A DNA stretch of 64,000 nt from Neochlamydia sp. S13. Lineage in GTDB: Bacteria > Chlamydiota > Chlamydiia > Chlamydiales > Parachlamydiaceae. Each line of letters opens with the position of its first letter. Position 1 is the first letter of the stretch. The position numbers and the translations under genes were made by a program. The stretch lies in the NCBI RefSeq assembly GCF_000648235.2, contig NZ_AP017977.1:372001-436000 (forward strand). The letters run 5' to 3'. Shown here piece after piece: positions 9,315 to 18,071 of the stretch. The notes beneath the pieces were generated by a model. The model made no database searches and had not been told where the DNA came from. It saw nothing but the letters and a program-made list of their open reading frames with translations.

Positions 9315-10751
9315 ATGTATCCTATCTCATTGACATCTATCGAAAGCTTGCCCAATGAATTGCTGCTCCCTATCTTAGAGGCCTGCGCAGTTCCTTCCTT
9401 ATTTAGCGTCTGTAAAAGATGGCAACATCTGTTGGCTTCTGAAGTGATGCCTTCTCTTTATAAACAAATAGGTAAAGTACATGTTTCCCAAGGGGATATT
9501 AACAAGCAGGCTTTTATTTTAGATAGGATTTATGAGCTGGATGATAGGCTTTCTGAAGGAGAAAAAGCTAAGGCAATCTTTAAGGAGGCCTTTACTCTAG
9601 CTAAATCCCTTGCTCCTGCGGAGCTAGAATTTAAATGGAAAACCCAGGAAAAAAGGTGTTTTACTCTGGCTAATTACTCTTCTTATCTCTTAAATATTAA
9701 TCGCCTTTTACTTTGGAAAAAACTTCCTGGGGGAGCGGAATACTTAAGTCAAGAAAAAATCAAGTATTTACCTTTAGAAAAACAAGGGGAGCTTCTTAGA
9801 GGTTGGATTGAAGAAAATTGTAATAACTTCACAGATTTAGATTTATCTGGAGTAGGCTTGACTTATTTACCCCCAGAAATATGCCAGTTATCTCAGCTGC
9901 AAACCCTTGACTTATATCAAAACCAGCTCACCACCCTGCCTGCAGAAATTGGACAGCTGTCTCAGCTGCAAGAGCTTCACTTAAGAGAAAACCAGCTCAC
10001 CGCCCTGCCTGCAGAAATCGGGCAGCTGTATGAGCTGCAAGAGCTTCACTTAAGAGAAAACCAGCTCACCAGCCTTCCTGCAGAAATCGGGCAGCTGTTT
10101 AAGCTGCAAACGCTTGACTTAAGTGAAAACCAGCTCACCGCTCTGCCTGCAGAAACAGGCCAATTGTCTCAGCTGCTATGGCTTGATTCAAGCCAAAACC
10201 AGCTCACCAGTCTGCCTGCAGAAATCGGGCAGCTGTCTCAGCTGCAAGAGATTGATTTAAGCCAAAACCAGCTCATCAGCCTTCCTGCAGAAATCGGGCA
10301 ATTGTCTCAGCTGCAAAGGCTTTACTTAAATCAAAACCAGCTCACCAGTCTGCCTGCAGAAATCGGGCAGCTGTCTCAGCTGCAAGAGATTGATTTAAGC
10401 CAAAACCAGCTCATCAGCCTTCCTGCAGAAATCGGGCAATTGTCTCAGCTGCAAAGGCTTCACTTAAGAGAAAACCAGCTCACCACCCTGCCTGCAGAAA
10501 TCGGGCAGCTGTCTCAGCTGATATCGCTTGGCTTAAGAGAAAACCAGATCACCGCTCTGCCTGCAAAAATAGGACGGTTGTCTCGGCTGGAAGAGCTTTA
10601 CTTGCATCAAAACCAGCTCACCAGCCTGCCTGTAGAAATCGGGCAGCTGTCTCGGCTTACCAAGCTTGAACTAGCAGAAAATCCTTTGGAAGATATTGCA
10701 GACAGAATATGGCAGCTTTTTCTATTTAGAATAGCCGTAAGTGATCTTTAA
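9315..10751 (+). CDS. F-box/LRR protein A (predicted effector)
   Basis: 478 residues. Residues ~8-45 (ESLPNELLLPILEA...SVCKRWQHLLA) fit the F-box consensus, the motif that docks proteins on Skp1 of eukaryotic SCF ubiquitin ligases. A ~110-residue helical middle follows (type 1: KQIGKVHVSQGDINKQ). Then come 12 LRRs of 23 residues (LxxLxLxxNQLTxLPAEIGQLSQ) and a capping unit. The start is ATG 9315 with AAGGAA six bases upstream. The C-terminus differs from its paralogues: one G is missing in the usual TTG-TAG, so the frame runs on for several residues (ending AVSDL). The likely role is a secreted protein that redirects host ubiquitination; secretion is inferred, as no signal peptide is visible. 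Confidence 0.85.
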   Translation: MYPISLTSIESLPNELLLPILEACAVPSLFSVCKRWQHLLASEVMPSLYKQIGKVHVSQGDINKQAFILDRIYELDDRLSEGEKAKAIFKEAFTLAKSLAPAELEFKWKTQEKRCFTLANYSSYLLNINRLLLWKKLPGGAEYLSQEKIKYLPLEKQGELLRGWIEENCNNFTDLDLSGVGLTYLPPEICQLSQLQTLDLYQNQLTTLPAEIGQLSQLQELHLRENQLTALPAEIGQLYELQELHLRENQLTSLPAEIGQLFKLQTLDLSENQLTALPAETGQLSQLLWLDSSQNQLTSLPAEIGQLSQLQEIDLSQNQLISLPAEIGQLSQLQRLYLNQNQLTSLPAEIGQLSQLQEIDLSQNQLISLPAEIGQLSQLQRLHLRENQLTTLPAEIGQLSQLISLGLRENQITALPAKIGRLSRLEELYLHQNQLTSLPVEIGQLSRLTKLELAENPLEDIADRIWQLFLFRIAVSDL

Positions 10752-11266
10752 ATTGGGGTGAGCTAAAATGAAATAAAAACTTTTAGCCATCTTATCTTTA
10801 AGCAAGTCATCCGCTTTCCTTCCCGCAACTTAAGTAAGCTTAAGCTAACCTACACATCTATAATGACAAGAAGTTTCTCTCTTTTTCTGCAGAGTGTTAT
10901 AACTGGGAGAACAGCTTTCCTTGACAGCAAGAAACTGGCGTATTGTATTCCACCCCTCGGTAGAAGAATTAAAACAAGGCACCAAAAAGAGCCGTTTTTC
11001 TCAAATAAGGCAAAGAATCAATCTCCTTCTTTTAGCTAAACCAAAATTGCTGTGTCACTTAATCGCCAAAACCTGTGGCTGCTCCTAAATGCTTGGGAGG
11101 CCCCCCCTTTCCTTAAATCTATCTGAAATAAAAGCGTGGTAGATTATCTACGAGTTATTTTTCATTGATAAGGATACGAATTGGTTTGACTTGCTTTTTC
11201 AATTTTTTCTATATTGCCTTTAATAAATAAAAATGCTGAAAATTCATCACTACCCAAGGAAATAAA
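10752..11266 (+). repeat. Intergenic repeat unit B (remnant ORF 10863-11088, promoter, uORF)
   Basis: The stretch is homologous to the other inter-LRR spacers. It holds a weak inverted repeat (GCTAAAA...TTTTAGC) just after the preceding gene, then remnant ORF copy B (226 nt). Copy B is shifted near its start, and in the downstream frame it reads EELKQGTKKSRFSQIRQRIN. A promoter follows: TTGACT 11186-11191, TATATT 11210-11215 (spacer 18). The uORF MLKIHHYPRK lies at 11233-11265, one base before the next ATG. Confidence 0.65.
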
Positions 11267-12262
11267 ATGCATCCTATCTCTTCGGCCTCTATTGAAAGCT
11301 TGCCTAATGAATTGCTGCTCCCTATCTTAGAGACTTGCGCAGTTCCTTCCTTATTTAGCGTCTGTAAAAGATGGCATCATCTGCTGGCTTCTGAGGTGAT
11401 GCCTTCTCTTTATAAACAAATAAGTAAAGTACATGTTTTCCAAGAGAATATTAATAAGCAGGCTTTTATCTTAGATAGGATTTATAAGCTAGAAAGTAGA
11501 CTTTCTGAAACAGCAAAGTTAAATGCAATTTTTAGGCAAATCTTCACTTTAGCTAGTTCTCTTTCTCCTTTAGAATTTAAATGGAAAACAGAAGAAAAAA
11601 GAGGCTTAACTCTGGCTAATTACTCTTCTTATCTCTTAAATATTAATCGTCTTTTACTTTGGAAAAAGCTTCCTGGTGGGGAAGAATACTTGAGCCGAGA
11701 AGAAATTAAGTACTTGCCTCTAGAAAAAAAAGGAGAGCTTCTTAGAGATTAGATTGCAGAAAATTGTGGAAACATCGTGGATTTAGGTTTATCTAGAGTA
11801 GGTTTGACTTGTTTACCCGCAGAAATATGCCAGTTATCTCAGCTGCAATGGCTTAACTTAAATCAAAACCAGCTCACCAGCCTGCCTACAGAAATCGGGC
11901 AGCTGCCTGAGCTGCGAACCCTTTACTTAAATCAAAACCAGCTCACCGCTCTGCCTGAAGAAATTGGGCAATTGTCTCGCCTGCTAGAGCTTTACTTAGA
12001 CGGCAACCAGCTCACTTCTCTTCCTAGAGAGATAGGGCAGCTATCCCATCTACAAGAGCTTCACTTAAACAATAATCAGCTTACATTCCTTCCTGCAGAA
12101 ATCGGGCAGCTGTCTAAGCTACGAGTGCTTGACTTAAATCAAAACCAGCTCACCAGTCTTCCTGTAGAGATCGGGCAATTGTCTCAGCTTCTCATACTTG
12201 AATTAGCGGAAAATCCTTTGAAAGATATTGCAGAAAAAATAAGGCAGCGTTTTCAATTGTAG
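11267..12262 (+). pseudogene. F-box/LRR gene B, broken by one nonsense codon
   Basis: A 331-codon gene of the array with one in-frame TAG at 11750-11752, where all paralogues have TGG (Trp) in the GELLRDWIEEN segment. The frame is otherwise intact. Upstream of the stop are the F-box (LPNELLLPILETCAV...CKRWHHLLA) and type 1 helical middle, giving a possible 161-residue F-box-only product. Downstream, a GTG at 11777 could restart a 161-residue LRR-only piece with six LRRs and the cap. It has the fewest LRRs of the array. Either it is a recent pseudogene, the TAG is read through, or two separate proteins are made; the first is simplest. Confidence 0.8.
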
Positions 12263-12797
12263 AATGGCTTAAGAACTTTTTAAATTGGGTTGAGCTAAAA
12301 TGAAATAAAAACTTTTAGCCATCTTATCTTTAAACAAGTCATCCGCTTTCCTTCCCGCAACTAAGCAAGCTTAAACTAACCTACACATTTATAATGACAA
12401 GAAGCTTCTCTCTTTTTCTGCAGATTGCTATGGCTGGGAGGACAACTTTTCTTGACAGGAAGAAGCTAGGCGTATTGTATTCCATCATACGGTAGAAGAA
12501 TTAAAACATTGCGCCAAAAAGAGCCGTTTTTCTCAAATAAGGCAAAGGATCAATCTCATTCTTATAACCAAATCAAAATTGCCGCGTTACTTAATCCCCA
12601 AAACCTGTGGCTGCTCCTAAATGCTTGGAAGGCCCCCCCTTTTCGTTAAATCTATCTGAAATAAAAGCGTGGTAGATTATCTGCGAGTTGTTTTTCCTTG
12701 ATAAGGATACGAATTGGTTTGACTTGCTTCTTTAATTTTTTTATATTGCTTTAAAAAATAAAAATGCTGAAAAGTTATCACTACCCAAGAAAATAAA
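12263..12797 (+). repeat. Intergenic repeat unit C (remnant ORF 12394-12620, promoter, uORF)
   Basis: Same organisation as the other spacers. An inverted repeat GCTAAAA (12294-12300)/TTTTAGC (12313-12319) follows the preceding gene; it lacks a U-tract, so it is at best a weak terminator. Remnant ORF copy C is 227 nt and frameshifted. The promoter is TTGACT 12719-12724, spacer 17, TATATT 12742-12747. The uORF MLKSYHYPRK is 12764-12796. Confidence 0.65.
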
Positions 12798-14141
12798 ATG
12801 CATCCTATCTCATCGACATCTATTGAAAGCTTGCCCAATGAATTGCTGCTCCCTATCTTAGAGGCTTGCGTAGTTCCTTCCTTATTTAGCGTCTGTAAAA
12901 GATGGCATCATCTGCTGGCTTCTGAAGCGATGCCTTCTCTTTATAGAAAAATAGAACGGCTTCATTTCCCCAGGAAGAATGCTATTACCCAGAGAACTCT
13001 TATGTTAGCTAAAGTTTATCAACTCGATCCTGGACTTACCTCTACTGAAAAAGTTTATCAAGTTTTTAAACAAGTTTTTACCTTAGTTAAATCTATTTTT
13101 CCTTTGGAATTTAAAGAGAAAACAGAAGAAAAAAGAGGCTTAACTCTGGCCAATTACTCTTCTTATCTCTTAAATATAAATCGCCTTTTACTTTGGAAAA
13201 GACTTCCTGGTGGGGAAGAATACTTGAGGCGAGAAGAAATTAAGCACTTGCCTCTAGAAAAAAAAGGAGAGCTTTTTAGAGATTGGATTGAAGAAAATTG
13301 TAAAAACATCACGGCTTTAGATTTATCTAACGCAGGCTTGACTTATTTACCCCCAGAAATAGGCCAATTGTCTCAGCTGAAAGGGCTTTACTTAAATCAA
13401 AACCAGCTCACCAGCCTGCCTGTAGAAATAGGTCAATTGTCTCAGTTGGAATGGCTTTACTTAAATCAAAACCAGCTCACCAGCCTTCCCGCAGAAATAG
13501 ATCAATTGTCTCAGCTGCAAGAGCTTTACTTAAATCAAAACCAGCTCACCAACCTTCCTGCAGAAATCGGGCAGCTGTCTCAGCTGCAAACGCTTTACTT
13601 ACATCAAAACCAGCTCACCAGCCTTCCCGTAGAAATCGAGCAGCTGTCTCAGCTGGGAACGCTTAACTTAAATCAAAATCAGCTCACCAGTCTGCCTGGA
13701 GAAATCGGGCAACTGTCTGAGCTGCAAACCCTTCTCTTAAATCAAAACCAGCTCACCAGCCTTCCTACAGAAATCGGGCAGCTGTCTAAACTGTGGCGGC
13801 TTGACTTAAATCAAAACCAGCTCACCAGCCTTCCTACAGAAATCGGGCAGCTGTCTAAGCTGCGAATGCTTCACTTAAATCAAAACCAGCTCACCGCTCT
13901 GCCTGCAGAAATCGGGCAATTGTCTCAGCTGCGAAGGTTTTACTTAAGCCAAAACCAGCTCACCAGTCTGCCTGCAGAAATCGGGCAGCTGTCTCAGCTG
14001 CAATATCTTTACTTAAATCAAAACCAGATCGCCAGCCTGCCTGCAGAAATCGGACAAATGTCTCAGCTTACCAAGCTTGAACTAGCAGAAAATCCTTTGA
14101 AAGATATTGCAGAAAGAATAAGGCAGCGTTTTCTATTGTAG
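12798..14141 (+). CDS. F-box/LRR protein C (predicted effector)
   Basis: 447 residues, intact. The N-terminal F-box (LPNELLLPILEACVV...VCKRWHHLLA) is almost identical to that of its neighbours. The middle domain is the second allele type (RKIERLHFPRKNAITQRTLMLAKVYQLD), clearly different from genes A, B, E and F. Eleven 23-residue LRRs follow, mostly with LNQNQLTSLP cores, then the ELAENPLKDIAERIRQ cap. The variable residues cluster on the LxxLxL face, the usual ligand face of LRR solenoids. The start has AAGAAAA upstream, weaker than in A. Own promoter and uORF; the DUF1670 element sits just downstream of this unit. Confidence 0.85.
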   Translation: MHPISSTSIESLPNELLLPILEACVVPSLFSVCKRWHHLLASEAMPSLYRKIERLHFPRKNAITQRTLMLAKVYQLDPGLTSTEKVYQVFKQVFTLVKSIFPLEFKEKTEEKRGLTLANYSSYLLNINRLLLWKRLPGGEEYLRREEIKHLPLEKKGELFRDWIEENCKNITALDLSNAGLTYLPPEIGQLSQLKGLYLNQNQLTSLPVEIGQLSQLEWLYLNQNQLTSLPAEIDQLSQLQELYLNQNQLTNLPAEIGQLSQLQTLYLHQNQLTSLPVEIEQLSQLGTLNLNQNQLTSLPGEIGQLSELQTLLLNQNQLTSLPTEIGQLSKLWRLDLNQNQLTSLPTEIGQLSKLRMLHLNQNQLTALPAEIGQLSQLRRFYLSQNQLTSLPAEIGQLSQLQYLYLNQNQIASLPAEIGQMSQLTKLELAENPLKDIAERIRQRFLL

Positions 14142-14332
14142 AATAGCCGTAAGTGATTTTTAAATTGGGTTGAGCTAAAATGAAATAAAAACTTTTAGCC
14201 ATCTTATCTTTAAACAAGTCATTCGCTTTCCTTCCCACAACTAAGCAAGCTTAAGCTAACCTACACATTTTCGATTAGGTCATCTGTCTATTTTATAATT
14301 TTTTTTTTAAACGGAAAATCTATTAAAAAAAC

Positions 14333-14396
14333 TGGCGTTCACCTTTATAATGTTTAATTAAAGAAAAAAACAAAAACATCCATAAAAGGAACGCCA
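14333..14396 (+). promoter_or_regulatory. Inverted repeat over -10 box and start codon of DUF1670 gene 1
   Basis: TGGCGTTC (14333-14340) is perfectly complementary to GAACGCCA (14389-14396), which overlaps the ribosome site and the A of the ATG. CCTTT/AAAGG extends the stem. The -10 TATAAT (14346-14351) lies in the loop, so transcripts from the element's own promoter lack the left arm. Read-through transcripts from the LRR gene would fold and hide the start. Several insertion sequences use this design to block activation from outside. Confidence 0.5.
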
Positions 14397-15277
14397 TGAA
14401 AAATGTTACTATAAATTCTAAAGAAGATCAAGAAAGACGATTTCAAATCAAAAACATCCATCAGCAGATGAAAAATTTGGCTGTTCAAGGAACAGGAATT
14501 AGTCCTTGGGAAGCTCAAATTTTAGTAGGTCTGATTGAGGAAGTGTACTTTTCCGAACTTAACCAAAGCCATTTAAAACCAGGGCAAATTAAATATCATT
14601 GTGTAGCAGCTGAAGAAGGAGCTGGCAAATCTTTAAAAGAGTGCAAGATGTTACCTGTAGTTTTGACGTTGTTTGACCAACGAGACAAAGGAAATTTTTC
14701 CCAAGATAATAATAAAGATAGAAGTGTTGAGCTAAGAAGGAGAAGACTTGTGCGTATAGCTGAAGAAGCTAAAGAGCAAGGAGGATACTTAACGCAAGAG
14801 GACCTAGCAGAATTATTAATGTGCGATATAAGAACCATTCGAAGAGATATTAAAGAGCTTAGAACAATAGGCATCTTATTACCCACCCGAGGTCAACAAA
14901 AAGATATAGGCCCTGGTGTCAGCCATAGAGCTATTGCCATACGGCTTTGGCTGGAGGGCAAAGAGCCTGTGGCTATTGCCCAGCATATTAAGCATAGCAT
15001 AGAAGCTGTGGAAAACTATCTACAGAAGTTTAAAAGAGTAGCCTTTCTTAAAAGCAAACATTTCAATGAGTTTGAAATAGCCTTAACGGTGGGAATTTCC
15101 ATCTATGCTACCAAAACCTTTTCTCTGCTATATGAAGAGTTTAAAGATAAAGCCTTTTTTAAACAAAGATTGGAGGAAGTTCATATAGTTGGTGCCCAAT
15201 ATTATCACGCTCAAGATGAAAAAAAAAGAATGATGTCGTCGAACGACTCTATCAGGAACGAGCGGAGGCTGCCATGA
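14396..15277 (+). CDS. DUF1670 family protein 1
   Basis: 293 residues. Residues ~115-165 (GGYLTQEDLAELLMCDIRTIRRDIKELR) form a classical helix-turn-helix. They are followed by GQQKDIGPGVSHRAIAIRLWLEGKEP and a second helical repeat (IKHSIEAVENYLQKFKRVAFL), the hallmark of Pfam DUF1670 proteins of unknown function. AAAAGGA precedes ATG 14396. The stop overlaps the start of the next gene by four bases, implying translational coupling. The region before the HTH is unrecognised. It may be a DNA-binding factor or an unrecognised recombinase subunit; no catalytic motif is evident. The unit is inserted inside the LRR array and seems unrelated in function to it. Confidence 0.8.
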   Translation: MKNVTINSKEDQERRFQIKNIHQQMKNLAVQGTGISPWEAQILVGLIEEVYFSELNQSHLKPGQIKYHCVAAEEGAGKSLKECKMLPVVLTLFDQRDKGNFSQDNNKDRSVELRRRRLVRIAEEAKEQGGYLTQEDLAELLMCDIRTIRRDIKELRTIGILLPTRGQQKDIGPGVSHRAIAIRLWLEGKEPVAIAQHIKHSIEAVENYLQKFKRVAFLKSKHFNEFEIALTVGISIYATKTFSLLYEEFKDKAFFKQRLEEVHIVGAQYYHAQDEKKRMMSSNDSIRNERRLP

Positions 15278-16131
15278 AGAAAAACATCGATGCTAACCAT
15301 GCTACATTTTGCCCTCAAGCATTTAAATGCTTTGAAGGTGCTTTGGAAGCATTTTTTTCTCATGAGTGCCCGCAGCTAGGAGGAACAAGGACAAGGCAAG
15401 TACTGGTTAAATCAATAGCGGATATGGTGCATCAATTTTATCCGCAGACCTCTCATATGCAGCCGGGACAAGTTACATGGCCGACAGTCCACCGCAACGA
15501 ATTTTCATCTTATGGAAAATCTATTCAAAATACACGTTTAACAACGGTGATTTTAGATTTGGTAAGCTCGCAAGATGCTATAGAAAGAGCCAAAGGGAAA
15601 AAATTAAGGGTTATAAAAAAAGAAGCTGTGGCGCGGATGTGTAAGCAAGCTTTTGATCAAGAAGGTTGCTTAACCCACGCAGAATTAGCTATTTTGTTAA
15701 AGATATCACCCCACAGCGTAGGCAAATATATCAAGGAGTGGGAATTAGAAAACCGTGAGGTTCTTCCCAGAAGAGGATCTATCCATGATATAGGCCCTAC
15801 TTTAACTCACAAAACAATGATCATTGAAAAGCTCTTTATTGAGCAAAAAACTGTTCAGCAGGTGAGCAGAGAAACAAAACACTCTTTGCCGGCGATACAA
15901 AGGTATATATCCACTTTCAAGCAAATATTGCTATGCAAACAAAAAGGTATGTCTACAGAAGAAGCAGCTTTTTCGGTGGGTAGGACATCGCGCTTAGTCA
16001 ATGAATATGAAAAGATTATTGAACAATATAAGGAGAAAAATTATGTTATAGCCGCGTTATTGAAAAGTGAAATTGGAATTGAAACAAGAACCCAGATAAC
16101 AATAAATGAAGGTGTTGATAAAAAATATTAA
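15274..16131 (+). CDS. DUF1670 family protein 2
   Basis: 285 residues, overlapping the previous gene by ATGA. It is a diverged paralogue of its neighbour with the same plan: helix-turn-helix at ~125-160 (EGCLTHAELAILLKISPHSVGKYIKEW), then RRGSIHDIGPTLTHKTMIIEKL, then KHSLPAIQRYISTFKQIL and a C-terminal HTH-like segment (GMSTEEAAFSVGRTSRLVNEY). Residues 50-80 also align loosely with the paralogue (FYPQTSHMQPGQV against YFSELNQSHLKPGQI). Two dissimilar copies kept together suggest a heterodimer. Function unknown. Confidence 0.8.
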   Translation: MKKNIDANHATFCPQAFKCFEGALEAFFSHECPQLGGTRTRQVLVKSIADMVHQFYPQTSHMQPGQVTWPTVHRNEFSSYGKSIQNTRLTTVILDLVSSQDAIERAKGKKLRVIKKEAVARMCKQAFDQEGCLTHAELAILLKISPHSVGKYIKEWELENREVLPRRGSIHDIGPTLTHKTMIIEKLFIEQKTVQQVSRETKHSLPAIQRYISTFKQILLCKQKGMSTEEAAFSVGRTSRLVNEYEKIIEQYKEKNYVIAALLKSEIGIETRTQITINEGVDKKY

Positions 16132-16589
16132 TCAGAAAAAAGATTAGGTTAAATGCCAGTTAATGACAAGTGTCCTTATTTATAATGACAAGAAATTTCT
16201 CTCTTTTTCTGCAGATTGATATACTGGGAGAACAACCTTTCTTGACAGGAAGAAGCTAGGCGTATTGTATTCCATCATTCGATAGGAGAATTAAAACATT
16301 GCACCAAAAAGAGCCATTTTTCTCAAATAAGGCAAAGAATCCATCTCATTCTTTTAGCTAAATCAAAATTACCGCGTCACTTAATCGCCAAAACCTGTGG
16401 CTGCTCCTAAATGCTTGTAGGGTCTCCACCCTTGCCTTGGATCTATCTGGAAAAAAAGCGCGACTAGATCATCTGCGAGTTGTTTTTCATTGATAAGGAT
16501 ACGAATTGGCTTGACTTGCTTTTTTAATTTTTTTATATATTCTTTAATAAATAAAATGCTGAAAATTTATCACTACCCAAGAAAATAAA
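16132..16589 (+). repeat. Spacer D (end of DUF1670 element, remnant ORF 16185-16410, promoter, uORF)
   Basis: The first ~46 bp are the right end of the DUF1670 element. The array spacer then resumes at 16178. Remnant copy D has the TAG and +1 shift of most copies; its second half reads GELKHCTKKSHFSQIRQRIH. The promoter is TTGACT 16511-16516 with TATATA at 16534-16539 (spacer 17). The uORF MLKIYHYPRK is 16556-16588. Confidence 0.65.
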
Positions 16590-18071
16590 ATGCATCCTAT
16601 CTCTTCGGCATCTATCGAAAGCTTACCCAATGAATTGCTGCTCCCTATCTTAGAGGCTTGCGCAGTTCCTTCCTCATTTAGCGTCTGTAAAAGATGGCAT
16701 CATCTGCTGGCTACTGAAGTGATGTCTTCTCTTTATAAAAAAATAGCCCAGCTTCATTTCCCAGGAGGGAATGCCGCTACCCAGCGAACTCTTATGTTAG
16801 CTAAAGTTTATCAACTCAATCATGTACCTACCTCTACTGAAAAAATTTATCTATCTTTTAAACAAGTTTTTACCTTAGGTAAATCTATTTCTCCTTTGGA
16901 ATTTAAAGAGAAAACAGAAGAAAAAAGAGGCTTAACGCTAGCTAATTACTCTTCTTGTCTCTTAAATATTAATCGTCTTTTACTTTGGAAAAAACTTTCT
17001 GGTGGGGAAGAATACTTGAGCCGAGAAGAAATTAAGCACTTGCCTCTAGAGAAAAAAGGAGAGCTTTTTAGAGGTTGGATTGAAGAAAATTGTAAAAACA
17101 TCACGTCTTTGGATTTATCTGGAGTAGGCTTGACTTATTTACCCCCAGAAATATGCCAGCTGTCTCAGCTGCAAACGCTTAACTTAAATCAAAACCAGCT
17201 CACCAGTCTGCCTGGAGAAATCGGGCAATTGTCTAAACTGCAAATGCTTAAATTAAATCAAAACCAGCTCACCAGCCTGCCTACAGAAATCGGGCAATTG
17301 TCTCAGCTGCAAGGGCTTGATTTAAGCCAAAACCAGCTCACCAGCCTGCCTACAGAAATTGGGCAGCTGCCTCAGCTACAACGGCTTGATTTAAGCCAAA
17401 ACCAGCTCACCAGCCTGCCTGGGGAAATCGGGCAATTGTCTCAGCTGCAAGGGCTTGATTTAAGCCAAAACCAGCTCACCGCTCTGCCTGGAGAAATCGG
17501 GCAATTGTCTAAGCTGCAAATGCTTAAATTAAATCAAAACCAGCTCACCAGCCTGCCTGGGGAAATCGGGCAATTGTCTCAGCTGCAAGGGCTTGATTTA
17601 AGCCAAAACCAGCTCACCAGCCTGCCTACAGAAATTGGGCAGCTGCCTCAGCTACAATGGCTTGATTTAAGCCAAAACCAGCTCGTCAGTCTGCCTGGAG
17701 AAATCGGGCAATTGTCTCAGCTACAAGGGCTTTACTTAGACCAAAATCAGCTAACCGCTCTGCCTGGAGAAATCGGGCAATTATCTCAGCTGCAAAGGCT
17801 TGAATTAAATCAAAACCAGCTCACCAGCCTTCCTGCAGAAATCGGGCAATTGTCTCGGCTGCAAATCCTTTACTTAAGCCAAAACCAGCTCACCAGCCTT
17901 CCTGCAGAAATCGGGCAATTGTCTCGGCTGCAAATCCTTTACTTAGGCCAAAACCAGCTCACCAGTCTTCCTGTAGAGATCGGGCAATTGTCTCAGCTTC
18001 TCATACTTGAATTAGCGGAAAATCCTTTGAAAGATATTGCAGAAAAAATAAGGCAGCATTTTCAATTGTAG
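16590..18071 (+). CDS. F-box/LRR protein D (predicted effector)
   Basis: 493 residues, the longest intact member of the array. F-box at ~8-45, type 2 middle domain (KKIAQLHFPGGNAATQRTLMLAKVYQLN), 13 LRRs and the cap. The LRR block contains a recent higher-order duplication: 276 bp (exactly four LRRs) starting at 17217 is repeated at 17493 with few changes. A second near-identical pair of single LRRs lies near 17840-17950. Own promoter and uORF; AAGAAAA before the ATG. Expected role as for the other members: F-box adaptor to host Skp1 with LRR-based target binding. Confidence 0.85.
   Translation: MHPISSASIESLPNELLLPILEACAVPSSFSVCKRWHHLLATEVMSSLYKKIAQLHFPGGNAATQRTLMLAKVYQLNHVPTSTEKIYLSFKQVFTLGKSISPLEFKEKTEEKRGLTLANYSSCLLNINRLLLWKKLSGGEEYLSREEIKHLPLEKKGELFRGWIEENCKNITSLDLSGVGLTYLPPEICQLSQLQTLNLNQNQLTSLPGEIGQLSKLQMLKLNQNQLTSLPTEIGQLSQLQGLDLSQNQLTSLPTEIGQLPQLQRLDLSQNQLTSLPGEIGQLSQLQGLDLSQNQLTALPGEIGQLSKLQMLKLNQNQLTSLPGEIGQLSQLQGLDLSQNQLTSLPTEIGQLPQLQWLDLSQNQLVSLPGEIGQLSQLQGLYLDQNQLTALPGEIGQLSQLQRLELNQNQLTSLPAEIGQLSRLQILYLSQNQLTSLPAEIGQLSRLQILYLGQNQLTSLPVEIGQLSQLLILELAENPLKDIAEKIRQHFQL

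Larger units (their letters stand above)
14271..16177 (+). mobile_element. Transposon-like element with two DUF1670 genes
   Basis: The insertion interrupts the repeat-unit spacer. Other units read CCTACACATTTATAATGACA; here ACACATTT ends at 14270 and ATTTATAATGACA resumes at 16178. ATTT is therefore duplicated (14267-14270 and 16178-16181) and the inserted DNA is 1907 bp. Its ends are imperfect inverted repeats: AGGTCATCTGTC from 14277 against AGGACACTTGTC read inward from 16176 (9 of 12). A second pair, AACTGGCGTT (14330) and AACTGGCATT (inward from 16161), lies further in. No recognised DDE transposase is present; the two DUF1670 genes are the only coding content. Boundaries come from direct comparison with the uninterrupted spacers. 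Confidence 0.75.

Noticed and set aside
12294-12319. GCTAAAA/TTTTAGC after each LRR gene as an intrinsic terminator
   Set aside because: Seven AT-rich base pairs, a 12-base loop and no T-run; conserved by duplication but too weak to call.
13451-13666. 71-codon frame MALLKSKPAHQPS inside gene C
   Set aside because: It is the +1 shadow of the LRR repeats, repetitive only because the underlying repeat is 69 bp, a multiple of three.
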